Made by a program: the position numbers and the translations under genes
In this document: positions 45,201 to 59,000 of the stretch, one piece after another
Layout of the letters: each line of letters begins with the position of its first letter
Numbering within the stretch: the stretch's first letter is position 1
Source: Tubulanus polymorphus
Lineage: Eukaryota; Nemertea; Palaeonemertea; Tubulaniformes; Tubulanidae
DNA: 64,000 nt
Assembly: GCF_964204645.1 (NCBI RefSeq)
Contig: NC_134025.1
Coordinates: 7,879,001 to 7,943,000 of the forward strand
Reading direction: 5' to 3'
Notes under the pieces: model-generated
Databases searched by the model: none
The model's input: only the letters and a program-made list of their open reading frames with translations
What the model was told of the DNA's origin: nothing

Positions 45201-47063
45201 AGTTGAATACGTATATGCTGCTGCTCGAATGCTCGAACCGCGGCGGCCCACTGCCTAACGACGTCTTGATGAACAAAAATCACTGCAATGCCGTCGGCAT
45301 AATCACGGCTAATGATTTATCTTGGCAACTATGCTCGTCCTGACACTCAGTTCATCCGAGGTGACAAATAGACCCTGTAAGGTGATGGGATTCCGATATT
45401 CATCACTAAATAATCGGTCGTATTTATATGTAGTTCACGAAAATAAACACTTGGTGACCCTAACGAAAATCGGCCTTAATTATTTATATGTACTGTCTAT
45501 TCCGTAAGTAACCATGTAATTTATATGTTAATTGTTCATTTAATGAATATAAACGGTTGTCGTATTTATCATTCCTATTACATCCCTTATCATTTATATG
45601 GTCATTTACGCAATTTTCACAACTTACATTACTTGTATTAAGTTACTATGTAACGATAAACTCGAATTGTCACCGGTGACAACTTTACTGTGGTGCCTTT
45701 ACCTACTGTATATCAGCCAAGTGATAATTTGAGCAAATTGCTTGTCGGTATTTAGTGGCTAGATCAATTTTACGGCTACTGAGACGGGGCAGAGAATTTC
45801 GCGAAAGCTTGTACGGCGGAGGAGATTAAAAGAGTGCTGCTGCTTCCAATTCGGGAATAAACTTCACATAAAACACGTTCACTGGACATCCCCGGATGCC
45901 TTGTAAATTGCCTAGTTCACAAGTTAAAGCCATCGAGTTCAGCAATATTAGCATAAAGCAAACTAAGTACATTTCTGGCTTCGCTGGTGAACGATTGCAA
46001 AATTTGATTATCATTATGTAAATGTATATGAATTTCTGGGGATTAACATTTAACAGCCTTCGTTGGTTTTGCATATGTATCAAATAGACGCATTTGTAAT
46101 ATGTAATGGGCAATCATCATTTGTGACATTCACAAATGCAAGATTATTCCCGTTTGCTTTTTGACTTAGCGTTTGCTCTTCGAGTCATTCATCAATATTT
46201 TCCTTTGCAGCGGTGACGTTTCAGATCTGCATACAAAACCGCTATAAGCTCAACAAGAAATACAGAAAATATTACAGCAATTACGACAAGGACAATGAAG
46301 ACCTCGAAACGAAGGGAATGCTGGCCCAAGCGAAGGTATATGATAATTGAGATCAGCTTTAAATAAAAAGATCCCAAAATGATGACGCAAATGCTTTCAT
46401 TGAAGAAAATCGTTTCAATTTTCATTAGCTCTTTCTATATCATATCCGACTGCATATAGAACAACGATTCGTTAACCGAATTAACACACCGGAGTGTCAT
46501 TGCCTGTTTGACAGTACATATGGATGGTCATCCGGCTATGATGGATGGTCTCTGGGTGGGAGTGATGTGCTCTTTGCTCAGCAGCAATATACCACCGCGT
46601 TGACTTGATCCAATTAAGTCGGTTATAATAATCTTCGCTTGGTCGGTCACCCAAGAGAAATAATCACCATCGCATTGAATTTGTGATTCGAGGGTAAAAC
46701 TGAACGCTCTGAATAAGAAATGTGAAGGTCAGGGCCGGTGATAGCAAAATATCACACTTCCAATTTAATTTGTACCAAAATGTTGATTACCGGCGCATCC
46801 GAATTCTCAGCTGAGAAATCAATTCAGTGATTTAGTAAATTCTGATGGCGATGGAAAGAATGGACTTTCAAGCCGTACTTCACCGCATTTATTGTTTGTT
46901 TGTTTACCTATGATTGGCTTTATTTTTTCTATTCTGATTCTGATTTGGACGAATATTTCATATATCGCTATTACAGGCGGCTGCCGATGCGGAGAATATC
47001 GACAATATCGCCGAACAACGGCGGCAACAGGGAAAACGTGTACGATACGGCGAAATTATACAG
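36225..47063 (+). CDS. IP3R-like exons 1-5: N terminus and start of suppressor-like region
   Basis: Exons 36225-36317, 39612-39715, 42594-42667, 46211-46335, 46977-47063. ATG at 36225 has A at -3 and G at +4, with an upstream in-frame TGA at 36192. Exon 1 (31 codons) encodes a serine-rich start and a CKNCGAG zinc-ribbon-like knuckle, then splices in phase 0. Exon 2 carries FLCVGDYVCLYCEETEGYVF, the first beta strands of the IP3R N-terminal trefoil. The codons split across junctions 2/3 (AG|C) and 3/4 (G|CG) are restored exactly. Exon 4 has CIQNRYKLNKKYRK, a strong family signature. Exon 5 is the basic helical EQRRQQGKRVRYGEIIQ segment. Introns 1-3 are long (3.3, 2.9, 3.5 kb). Confidence 0.85.
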
Positions 47064-50000
47064 GTAATGAAGCAAATGGATGGCGAGTTATAAATTTTGG
47101 ACTCGAGAAGGCCACGCTGTAATTTATGACAGCCTCGGGATATGCAGGTCTTCAGACCTTTTGTTGACCCATCATCATCTCGTGCTTCTGACGATAGTGA
47201 ATCTGGAAATCCTGAAAAATATATGCTTCGATCACGCGATCATTGTCGCTGAGTCTAACTATGCTTCATACTATGATTTTAGGGAGTTCCATGCGTTGTA
47301 GATCTGTTTACAAACCACAAGGCTACAAATGGCCTTTACGTGTAAAGGCCATTTGCCCCGCAACTTGTTTCGATGCCACTGAAAAAAGGCCTACGATGTG
47401 GAACATTCCTGATGTTGCAAACCACACCTAATTCCAACGAACTGTTTACTGTTAATAAGACATCTAGTTTGATTTGGTTCATATTTCAGCTTAAGCATTT
47501 TTTCACTCGCAAGTACCTACATGTTAATACGACGCAAACGAGTAAACGAGACAAGAATAATATGCTGGTAAGTTGTTGTTTGATACCCGAGGCTCAACCG
47601 CTGTAGGATGCTCACACTTTTTTCTTCTACAATAAGTTCATTACAAAGTTTACTTGATCGTACTTCACTTCAGCTGTTGTACAATCATAATGTAATCATC
47701 ATCATTCTTTCCTTTCCTATGAATGGATAGTATAGAATAATCGAGTCGAAATAGATTCAAATTTTCTTCAAACATGTTTATTGCCAAGTTCTTTTTTTTA
47801 ACTCAAAATTTTTAATTCGTGTCTAAGTTTTAAAGTTACGGTATATTCATAAGACGTAGAACGTGAAAACAGAATACTTTAGTTTTTCTTTACGTACATA
47901 TCGTGTTTTCAATGATTCTACAAGCTGCACATGGTTTTTGTTATCGTTCTTGCTTCAACTGGCTTTATTAGCATTCACCTCTTTCTCCAGGTTTCTCTAC
48001 ATGAATATAATGCAAAAAACGCCCAATACAGAATACTTCCGAGATATAAGGTGAAATCTGAAGGCGAAGTGGTGAGTTTGTGAATTTAAGCCACTGTTAT
48101 TTAAACCCATACATGACTTATTGTATCCATAACATTGCCAATTTGCCATCTTCTACATAGATTCAAATATTTGATCAAGTCGTACTTGAGAGCATCAAAT
48201 CACCCGGTCATTATCTCCACGCCAGCAATCCATTCCAGATAGATTATTTCACATTTGGGTAAGCGATGTTAACATAATTACAATTTCCACTGGAATAAAA
48301 CTTAAAATAAGCGAAATAATACTTTCCTTTTTTCAATTTAAGCTCCGAGTTGAATCTTGGTGTGGAAGGCGCAGGTTTTACTGTTATAAAGAATTATTCA
48401 CCAAAGACCGACCATACAGAGCGTAATTTAGTCAGGGTATGAACAAAATGTTTTAAGTGGCCTTCGATAAACCTATCCAGCACACCTGATCTGACAAGCG
48501 TGGTCTGATTTATTCTAGGGAGGCTCAGTAATCAGTCTGTTCCATAAAGAGTTAGAAGCTTACATCGTTGCTGAAGGATTATTTGGCGAAGTCATCACCG
48601 AGCAAGGTAATTTATCTTGAACTTCGAAACATTAAATCCACACTTGACGTCCCGTGTCTTGAACACGGTCCGTAACGCACGGTACCATTCTATGTAATTT
48701 TGTTAATCTTCCAACACGTCAGAAGTTAATGCGTTGAAATGATGTATAAACTATACGCTGTTTGCATTCAATAATCTTATAGTGCATCTACGAATTAGAG
48801 ACATCGACCAACTGAATCCGAAAACGTTATCGCCATCAACTTCGGGAATTACCTACTGGCAAATTGAACCGGAGTCAAGTACAATTAACGGTAATTAAAT
48901 AATGCATATATTGTTGAATTTATTGTTAAGTACTGTGCAATTTCCATATAAAATCTTGAATTGTCGGATTTCACACTGAGGGCAATATTCATGATATATA
49001 CAGGAGATATACTACTATGGGAACAACAATTTCGTTTCCGGCACATGACTACACGTCAGTATCTATGCATCTCGGCCGAAATGAAGGTGACCTTGACCGA
49101 AGATGTCGAAGATCCACGCACGGTGTTCCGTCTACACCCAGTTGTCAAAGAATCGGATGAAATCACGTTTGAAAGTTACGCCCGAATTGAGAATGTCCTA
49201 ACCGGATATTGGCTCCATGCACTGAAGGGTCAGTCTCGAATCGAAATTGTTTAAAGAAATGAGATTCTAAATCTAGTTTTTGTCCTCGAAATTCCAAAAC
49301 CCACTTCTTTATTTACGTAGAGGAGGAATATAAAAGGGAACAGTTCCAAGGAGCTGAAAATGACACATCGATGAGAGGTCTACGGTGGGATGGAGCAGAA
49401 CTACGAAAGGTGATTTCTGATCCTAGATATACATCGTAATAAAATGTGTTAACTTTTGCATGCACCAGTAAATTCATATTCATCTGGATATATGATCTCG
49501 CGGACCAGTGCATGCCTCATCCACAATTATTCTATGGCAACCGACAATAAACAGATTCACCGGATAATTCAATCACCGGTCTTGTGACTGTATTTCTGCC
49601 TTGTTCATCTTTTAGCTGTCGGCCAGCGGAGAGAGAATGTACGATGATGCATTTACCATACAGAAAATAGTAGATGAGCACGCCAATTCGTTTAACTTCG
49701 TGGCAGGAATGGTGCCCGTTCTCGTCAATCTAATTAAAGACGTAAGCCGCCCTCACTCGTCATTACATTGCAATTTATTGCATTCCGTCATGATCTCGCA
49801 ATAGTAGGAAAATGATAAACTTCAGAATCACCATAAATTGAAAGCAATCATTTCTAGCTGAATGTTCGTTAGTTTGCACAATTGATTAGAGCACAACATG
49901 ATACTCTTATTCTTTACAGTAACAGTAACATCTTTTTTGTTTTTTATGAGAAGCTATTTTACAGCGATTTCTTTACACTTAAGCTGTTTAACTATGCTAT

Positions 50001-53000
50001 TGTTTTATAAGAAGAAGGTATTTTTGCTCATTTGTATCTCAGTGAAGCTATTTGTGTACATCTTTCTTTCTAATCACAGCGACGTGAAGGCCGCTTCCTA
50101 AACGCAAAGAAAACGTTCAAAGTTTTGACGGCTTTGAAAGAATTGAGAGAGTTCGTCATGAACGACGGTGAAGCTGATAAAAATCGCCAAAAACTGCTCC
50201 GGAATCTCAGGGTGTGTACAAACATGCAATATCTCATTACAGACAGTTTTTTTTTGTTCATTCTGTGAAGTATGCGATAACAACCGCAATGGCGCGTTAC
50301 GCAATAAAACAGTCAATATAGCCATAAAACAACCATTTTCCGAGAGAAAATGTCTTCGAGAAATGCTACGAATGATATAGTTTATTTTCTATAACCAGTA
50401 CAAACGTTATTTTTGCCCGTTTACAGGTAATTGATTTACTAGTAATGTTGCTGCAGTGCAAATTGAAAGGCGTCGCCGATGAAATTAACCTAACGAAAGT
50501 GTTCAAAGCTGCGTACGAGGTCATTTACAGCTATATGATCGGTAACAGTCGGAAAAATGCGCTGTACTTCGCCAAATATATCGACTTCTTCCAAACTCAG
50601 TTTTCTATAAAGGTAATGAATATGAATATTTTACAATGCGATCACATTTCGTCTTATTTATACCCTTCAAAATAGAATATATAAGGACAATTTCAAACCT
50701 TTCAAAACCAATGTGCGTTTGTTTTAACAGGGTGATATTGGTCTTAACGTTGCTCAGATGATCGTGGAATTAGTAAGAGACAACAGAAAAATTGTAGACA
50801 GAATTACTCAAACTCAAATTGATGAATTTGTCGATCTGTTAAGGGAAAATCAGGTATAAACCGTTTTGACAAATTTTCTCGTCTCTCTCATACTGGCACA
50901 TCTCAAAATGTATGTAAGAATGGACCTTAAAGATACCATTATCTTTAGAACTATCGTTATCTGGACCTGTTAAAAGTTCTGTGTGTATGCGATGGTGTAC
51001 CAATACCAGATAACCAAACGTACGTGGCACAGCGATGGCTCATGAAAGATAAGGTAGGCTTATTCGTCATATTAATGGGATTTTATATAAGTTTTCATCG
51101 TGGATATTTCCAAGGGAAATATATCGCGTCACCCCGTTATCTTCCCAGACTATTCACAAGGAAGCAACACCGAGACCGAAGCCAAAACTGAAAGCCGCCG
51201 CTGATACGGCTTATACTGAAGTCATAAAAGAACTTGGTCCACCTCGTGGAGAACAGGTATGCCAGAAAAATGACGGCCTGATCAATCAAATTTCAATGAG
51301 ACAATATCTTAAGAATACGTTTTACGCTGAGGAATTTTATCTTGGATATTTTAGCGGGGTCTGTACCTGACCGAACGAGGCCAGAATATTCACAAAACAC
51401 CAAACATATGTTACGTGTCAACGGATAGGGGACGATCGTGGACGCCACTTCACGAATTTGTGGAGGTTTGTGGAAAGATTGTAACTGGATAACTGAAAAA
51501 ACAGCCGTTTTATAACTATTTGTCTAGATCACGTCAAACTAATTACATTTACTTTCAGAGAACCAACCCAAGTTTCTCAGATGATGAATACACATTTCTC
51601 ATTCATCAACTAGATTTATTTGCTGCTTTGTGCTTCGTAAGTGAATTTTGCATAAACATTCATGTGTGTGTGTGTGTGTCATGTCTATCTATATGTAAAA
51701 TGAATGAATTCTTAACGTTTTTAGGGAAGAAATGATTTTTGCATCCATCTCATCACAAGACAGCTGAGTTATTTGTCCTGGGAAGAGGTTTTCCTCTGCC
51801 TACAGTCTGAGATTCTCCCCGATGATATAAGAGCTAAATATTGTGAACTCATCATAGGTAATTCTTTATGATACAAGTATCACGAAAACGCTACTATATT
51901 GATATTTCAAACAGTCATAAATGATGCAGTTGTAATTTTTTATGTATATACTTTGTTTTACAGGGTTATTTGTTGACGTCGGCAATAATTTTTCAGTGCT
52001 CGATCATCCAAACATATCCTTTATATATGAGTATATAGGAACTAAAGATCAGAACAAATCTCAAGGAGACATGGTAATGTCAATGTTCTCATGTCCTGCG
52101 ATCATTAGATTTTAGACAGATACCTATTTTCATTCATACTTTCTTACATCATCTAGAGTGCTCCGCGAGATTTGGTTACTATTTTCCCAGTACTGAGGGA
52201 CTGGATTACCGAGTTTCTCGATGAAAATAAGGGAATGACTGCTAGTACTATCGGACATAATATGCTCATCGAACAGGTAAAGAATAATCGGTTAATTGTT
52301 TCGGGGAAAGATAACTAGGAAGATAAACGTTTTTAGCATGTGATTCCAAAATCCATTTCACGCAGGTGCTGAGATTACTGTATTACCTGGTTCAATTTGG
52401 ATATTACGGTGATGTGGATGATGTAAAATGCCTGCTGAATCCCTTACTAAATTTACTAGATGGTAGACACGATGTTCCATTCTTGCCCGATAAGGAAAAA
52501 GGTAACTTCTGTCGTGCAGCGGCTGCAACATTTCATTTTACATTTTTCTTTACTTACACCCTTTTTATCTGTGTAACAGGTTACTCCAAAGACTCCCAGA
52601 AACTTATACAAAGATACCGCAGTGGAGAACGATATGAAAGAGCAGCCGAAACTGCGGCCATTGTGAATGCAAAATGCAGGTATGTCTGTGCATGATGCCG
52701 AAACCGATTTGCTGACGATGGCTAATAGTCTTTAGCCGAAACTTGCTCAGATTATATACATCTCTAAGTACTACGCGCTTGCTCTCGTATTTTCATCTTA
52801 CATGGATATTGTGTATCATCTCGACTTATGATTTGGTAGTTTGTTCCTGTCTAAATAAACACTAAACTTCACTTATTGAACGTAGGGCGATGGAAGTCTT
52901 AGATCTACTCTTGACATATCAGTCGAATACCCGTCTCGAGGCGTTCATACGAAAATTTAAAGAAAGTGAACAATCCGCGCATCTCAAATCAAAGCATCAA

Positions 53001-56000
53001 CACATCTTACTACCTACTATGTTTGCGACGTTTGATGCTTTTGATACAGTGAAGTGAGTTGATATTTTTATTCTCAAATATGCCCGACCTCAAAAATAAC
53101 CGAAGAGGTCCGCGCGTCTTTACGAATGCATCTTACGTTTTGTTATCGTTTTCATCTTTTTCATTTTTTTAGGAAAGCAATGAGGAAGCAAAAGATGATG
53201 GTGAAAGAATTGAAAGAAATGTTTGAGAGCAGTGCATACATTGATGGCGAACAGATTACCGCCATTCTTTTGGTAAAACCCTGCGTGTGATATTTGAATT
53301 TGAATCTCCGTATTTTTGTGATTCTATATGATAGCTTAAAAATCCATTCGTTTTATAGGATCTGTCTAATTACAAGTACGACAAGATGATCCAAATGTCA
53401 CTACGGCTGTTGACGAAATTCTATTCGTCGAAAACAAACCTTTTTAAAACCGCCGTCAGAGCGCAAGTATGAACATTAGCTGATATACATGTAGATGATG
53501 TTCATCGTACAATGAACTTCACTAGAAAAAATATTGAAAGTTGCTTTTGACGTACTTATATCGGAAGTTTATATTTCTACAGGTGCTTATCACCACCGAT
53601 TCGTGTAAAATACACCGGGAAGTTGCTCGCCAGATGCCTGTGATGCGAATGTTGGCTCGCATTAAGATGAACGACCGACAAGTGGAACGCATGGAGTACA
53701 TACTCGAAGAATTCATCGAGTAAGTTAGGCTCCGATTCAACTTTCTTTGTTCTACGTGTAGTATTGTGTTTTTTGACGTTCGATAATCATTTCATCGTTA
53801 TCATCTCATTTTTTCGTATTTTCGTTCTTGACAATTTCAACCTTCGATTAGGTAATGGACAAACTTGCGCATAAAGTTTTTCATCGTGGCATTATTTTTT
53901 CATCATTGCACGTTAAATGATTTCAGATATGCAATTATTCAAATACCAAAGTATGTATGAAACGCTAAAAACACCCTAGATCTTTAGCAAAAATGAATGA
54001 ACGTAAAAGTCTGTCTCAAAACACTCGAAACATCCTTCCCTTCTCTATAATGACTCACAATAATGCAGTTAGTCCGACTTATAGTATTTTTTTTAATCTC
54101 ACTCGTGAAGTGTTTTCTGCTTTGGTGAAATGTGCACGTGGATCAACGTCAAGCACAGGGTTTCCTAATGTATAACTTTTTCCATAACAACTTCGTATTC
54201 CACTCAGATTCCCCTCAGATTATACACATATAAACTAATTCTTCAATTTCAAAATCAAATGAACAAATCATATAAACATCACACTGCAGTAAAAATCCTC
54301 ATTAATAATCCGTGGATATATATTGCGGCTTTGATCGATAGGTAATTTTTTGTCCAGCTATTTCTAGCCTACAGTAGTACCAGATTAAAGATTTCTTTAT
54401 GTTTATGTACAAAAACTGTATATTAAAAACGTTTACAATATTTAGGTTTTGTCACTTACCTAAAGTCCCAGAGGAACGCCACCCTATGAATCAAAGCATC
54501 CTAGTTACACATGGTAAGACAATTTTCATCCGAGCTTTGTTTGATGTGTTAAACCACCACACATTAACAAATATTAAACTCTTACCGATTGAATATTTGT
54601 AGATGTTCTTTCTGTGCTGTTTCAAATCTTGTCGCAGGACTTCGATGTTATAACAAAGGTTAGTTTTGGCTTTTAGTCAATTACAAATATAACGTTTCTC
54701 AAATGATCGGCTACCATACTCTAAATAGTTGGAAAAGTTTGATTCATTTGATAAGTCTACAACTATATTAAGTCTAATACTACGTTATCAATTCAGTAAT
54801 AATCAGTTCTAATTTGCTTTTTCTAGGATCGTTATCCAGGAATGGAGCGAATATTTCAAAAGGCGTTGAAGCTCCTGCAGTTTCTAACACGTGGTTTTGA
54901 CCTAGTCCAGAGAAGGGTATTTGATAAGATGGATACACTGCTAAAAATCCACATGGAACGTTCTCAACTAGCTACTTGTTTGAAAGAGGTGTTCGTTGGT
55001 AATCAGAATACCTGCCTGAAGATATTACCGAGACAGATCCAAAGGATAGTTGGTTTGGCAGTTGAACACAGAGAAAAGGCACCGGAGTTACTCGACTTAC
55101 TGAACGCTATTGCTAAAGTTGAAGGACAGAATCTCGCCTTGAAGAGAAATCAAACGCTGGTAATGAAGTACATAATGCAGAACTATGCAAAGGCGGCTTA
55201 CGTTCTTGACCAACCGTGGGAGATGAGGTGGGCTTAAGTTCTCTTTATTCTCTTCATTGCTTTCGTCACTGTTTTCTAAACACTTATCCTTTTACTTTTG
55301 TTATTTTTATTTTATAGAGAGAAATTATTGACTTATCAAGGAGAACATTCACACCTGAGATATCTTATTAGTTTGATAGATCTGCTGGCAACATGTGCCG
55401 AGGTAACTTGTTAAATGATACCCAGGTCTGTGTTAGTGATAATTTCAATGTACCATGTATATTTACCTATTTCAGGGTGAAAATCGGTTTATAGAATCGC
55501 TCTGTCAGACGATCATATCACTCGATGAAGTGCTTTCTGTTTTGAACCATAAGAACATCGAATTCAGTTTGAAGAAACCTTATCTTCGATATTTGATATG
55601 GGTTTACATGAGAACTGCCGGTACCGTGGTAGAAAGTGGTGCTGGGGATCTTCCTCACGACACGTAAGCTATAGATCTAATAGCGGATCGATTCAGTTAA
55701 CTTATAGAGGAAATATGTAGCCATCACTAAATCTAACGCAAACCTCTCCTTGATCAGGACAAATGTTTATAAACGATAAATGAACAGAGGTGGTGCCCTG
55801 ATCTCAATGAGCATGATACCTTTTGTAACCGTTTTCATGATTTCCTTCGTTTCATAGAAAATTAGCTAAATTATCGTCCCAAGGACATGATAATTTATGA
55901 GGCATGTCATTTTTGGCTAACGGTTATTTCAAGTTTTCGAGTCATCTGGCCCATCTTAATCTCATTTTAACTATGCATGTTCGTTGTTCAAGGCTGTTCA

Positions 56001-59000
56001 AGATTTTGTGAACAATTTTAGTGTTTATCATTAATCATACGTAAAGAAGGATGACGTTAATACTTCTTTTTTCATGTTGATAACTTTACCAGCGGGCCCA
56101 AGTAAGTTTCTCACCCAGTCTGCTGCGAACGCTTGTGTTTTTATTGGCATGCTCAAAGTGTTCCTTTCGTAGCCGACCAGGTCGATTTTTGTACATATTT
56201 CATTTCTTAGAAGCGTCTTCATGAATAGTGTTAGTCTAGTTATAGTAAATTAGACTAGAAGATTCATCTGCAAAAATCACATTTCCGCTTCGTTAGGAAA
56301 TCTTGGCTAGTTTTCCGACGTAGAATACAATTATCACAGAAATGAAATTCAAGCATGACATAGCGAACTTTTAATTAAATCGTATATAAATGACTAACAC
56401 TTAAAAGCTGCATCGCTGTTTATTACCTTGCCTCAAACTAACACACTTCTATTCTAGGCACATTGCTATCGTTGTCTCCTGGTGGATCTTGTGGTATCTA
56501 GGAATTCCATTCTGTTGAGGAGTTCTTTTCTTAATGAGGCACAGCAAAAATGTCTCCACCACGAAGCAGCTTAATTTATCATTTTATATCTAAATTATGT
56601 GTACTGAGATTTTATTCGGTATTTACAAAATGTTAAAATCTCAATGGGATATACTCATCATTCATGTTATGAATTATTCTCATATTGATATTATGTCATG
56701 TGATTTCTATTACGTATTTAATCTCATCTAAAAGAAAATACGTTCAAACTCTGATTTAGTCTACTACTTGCGTTCATTGCATGGATTGATGAAAACAACT
56801 TTTATATTTTCATATTTTATTTTTGAAATAACATTTGTTATCAAGTGGGGGTGGTGATCACTCTATAGATAAAAATGCACGTTTAGTTTAGCATTTTTTA
56901 CGTATAACTTAGGTGACGAAGAAGAAAGTACTTTCTTGTCTGGTAATATATATTTTCCTCTGAAACTGCAGGAGGATATGATACATTTGGTTTTATACGT
57001 TTGATATATTTCATAACATTTCTAGTCAAACGATATGAAAATAAAGATTGTTATATTCGGCGTGTGATTATATTGCTGTGGAAACAAATGCCTATCCTCA
57101 TCGTTTTATTCTCCAGGTCCATTTGGCTGTTCGTGCAAAAAATCTCCGAGGAGGCAAAAAAACTGACCGACTATATCAACACTACGAACAATCTCGACAA
57201 AATTGGACGGCTCCTTGTGACGAAACCGCCGAGAATGTAAGTAACTAAACCTCGAGTTAAGTAAGATATAATGAACGAACTAATAATGCTAATCGGACAA
57301 CCTATATTGGTCATTGCTACAATGGCCACTTTAATTACCCTTACCTCACCTGCAATTAACTCAAGCCTTAAATTGCAACTAATTCCTTGAATGTCGGTCC
57401 ACAAAAGGGTTGTTTCAAGCAAGTGATTCAGTATTTCAAAAATGCTGCATTTGCCGTTAATTTGCACACTTTATGTACAGTACATGATACACTGTTGCAG
57501 AATGCTTTATCGACATTGTCTCTTCTATTATGTAATCGCAATATACTCTCTATAAATCTGTATGATTATTGCACGACACAAAGTCCTTGTATATGCAATC
57601 TATATCTATCTTACCAATCACTTAGGCAGTCACACCGAAAAATATGCCACGAAACCTATATCCTCCAGTGAAGAGACCGAACAATATTGCCTTCCTACAA
57701 AGTTTACAAAACAATTATTCATCAATATTCTATTGCAATAAAACTCAAATTGAAATGTTTCCAACAGAGATTGTAGATATTACACACTTGATATTGTGTA
57801 ATTTTCGTAATTTCTGTTCTTGTACGTTCTATTATTATTATGTTGCATATTCGTGCTCAAACTACGGATTTTATCTTGTTTCTGATCGTGTGTTTCGTGT
57901 ACAGTTTAGTTCTGTACACATCTGTGCATATATTTCGTACGATACATTTAAATGTCCATTTGTATGATCATAAAATCGTATGTTTTAATCATCATATCAT
58001 TCGATTTGGCTGAAACGTTTCTGTGACCTTTGACCTTTACAGCATCCACTCAGATTCATGTGCCCTATTCTGCACATGCGATACTGCGTCCAGAGCCAGT
58101 GGTGGAACTCTGCAAGTATCCTTATGTCCTTTGGGCAACTTTTAGGACAGTGTCGGCGCCTTTGGCTGTCACATCTGCTTAATTATCTCTAGTCCCAATA
58201 ACTTTTGCACTTGATGTGGGATTTGTTTCACTATTGCATGCTGACTGTCTTTCCCGTTTGCTATTCGAGTCTATGATAAAATGAATAAACTGTTCTGTTT
58301 TCTAAAAGAATCTCTTTTGAATCTCGAAAGAATGAATCTCGTCTAAAGTATATTACTTTACGATCTTTTGAAGTAGAAATTATTGCATGGAATGTAAGTG
58401 TTTAGACTTGTTGTCCCGATGTTGTTTGTAAACGAATTTCACTTTCTATAAGATTTTATCGGAGTTGCTTCAACGCGTGTCTTAGCGAAGGTGTTGCTCA
58501 AAGAATTTCGATTTGCTGATAAATTGAACATAATATTCTATAGAAAACAAGCCGAATGCCTTTGTAAGACTAGTGAGTATTGAAGTGACTCCTCATCTCA
58601 CTACATAAAAAATAGATTCGAATAACAAACTATTTCAGTGTATGTATCGACAATGATTTTATCTTTTATTTCATCGATCAGCAAAATCGTTTCAGTTACC
58701 GGCCCGACATGTGTTGAACCTGATGATTTTAATCTAGAGCAGATATAGAGCAATATATACATCAAACAGGGAATTACCGGATATTCGTATTGAATCATCT
58801 ATGTGCATGCTAGTGCGTCAATCCTTATTATTTTTGTTACCATTCAATCATAATTATTGTGTTAGTTAGATAGCATTTTGCGCGTAATGATTTTATAACA
58901 TGTATATATCAATTTACTTCATTGATATTCATTCAATCGAATTCGTATTTCGAATAAATCTTGTTATGTCGATGTACGTAGTTTTCAGAGAAACACAGTT

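Noticed and set aside
51665-51678. (GT)n run as a possible regulatory repeat
   Set aside because: Short ordinary microsatellite in an intron.
58043-58111. Possible 69-nt exon after TTTACAG in intron 36
   Set aside because: It is open, but its end phase does not match exon 37, and joining 57236 to 59561 directly gives a phase-correct product.
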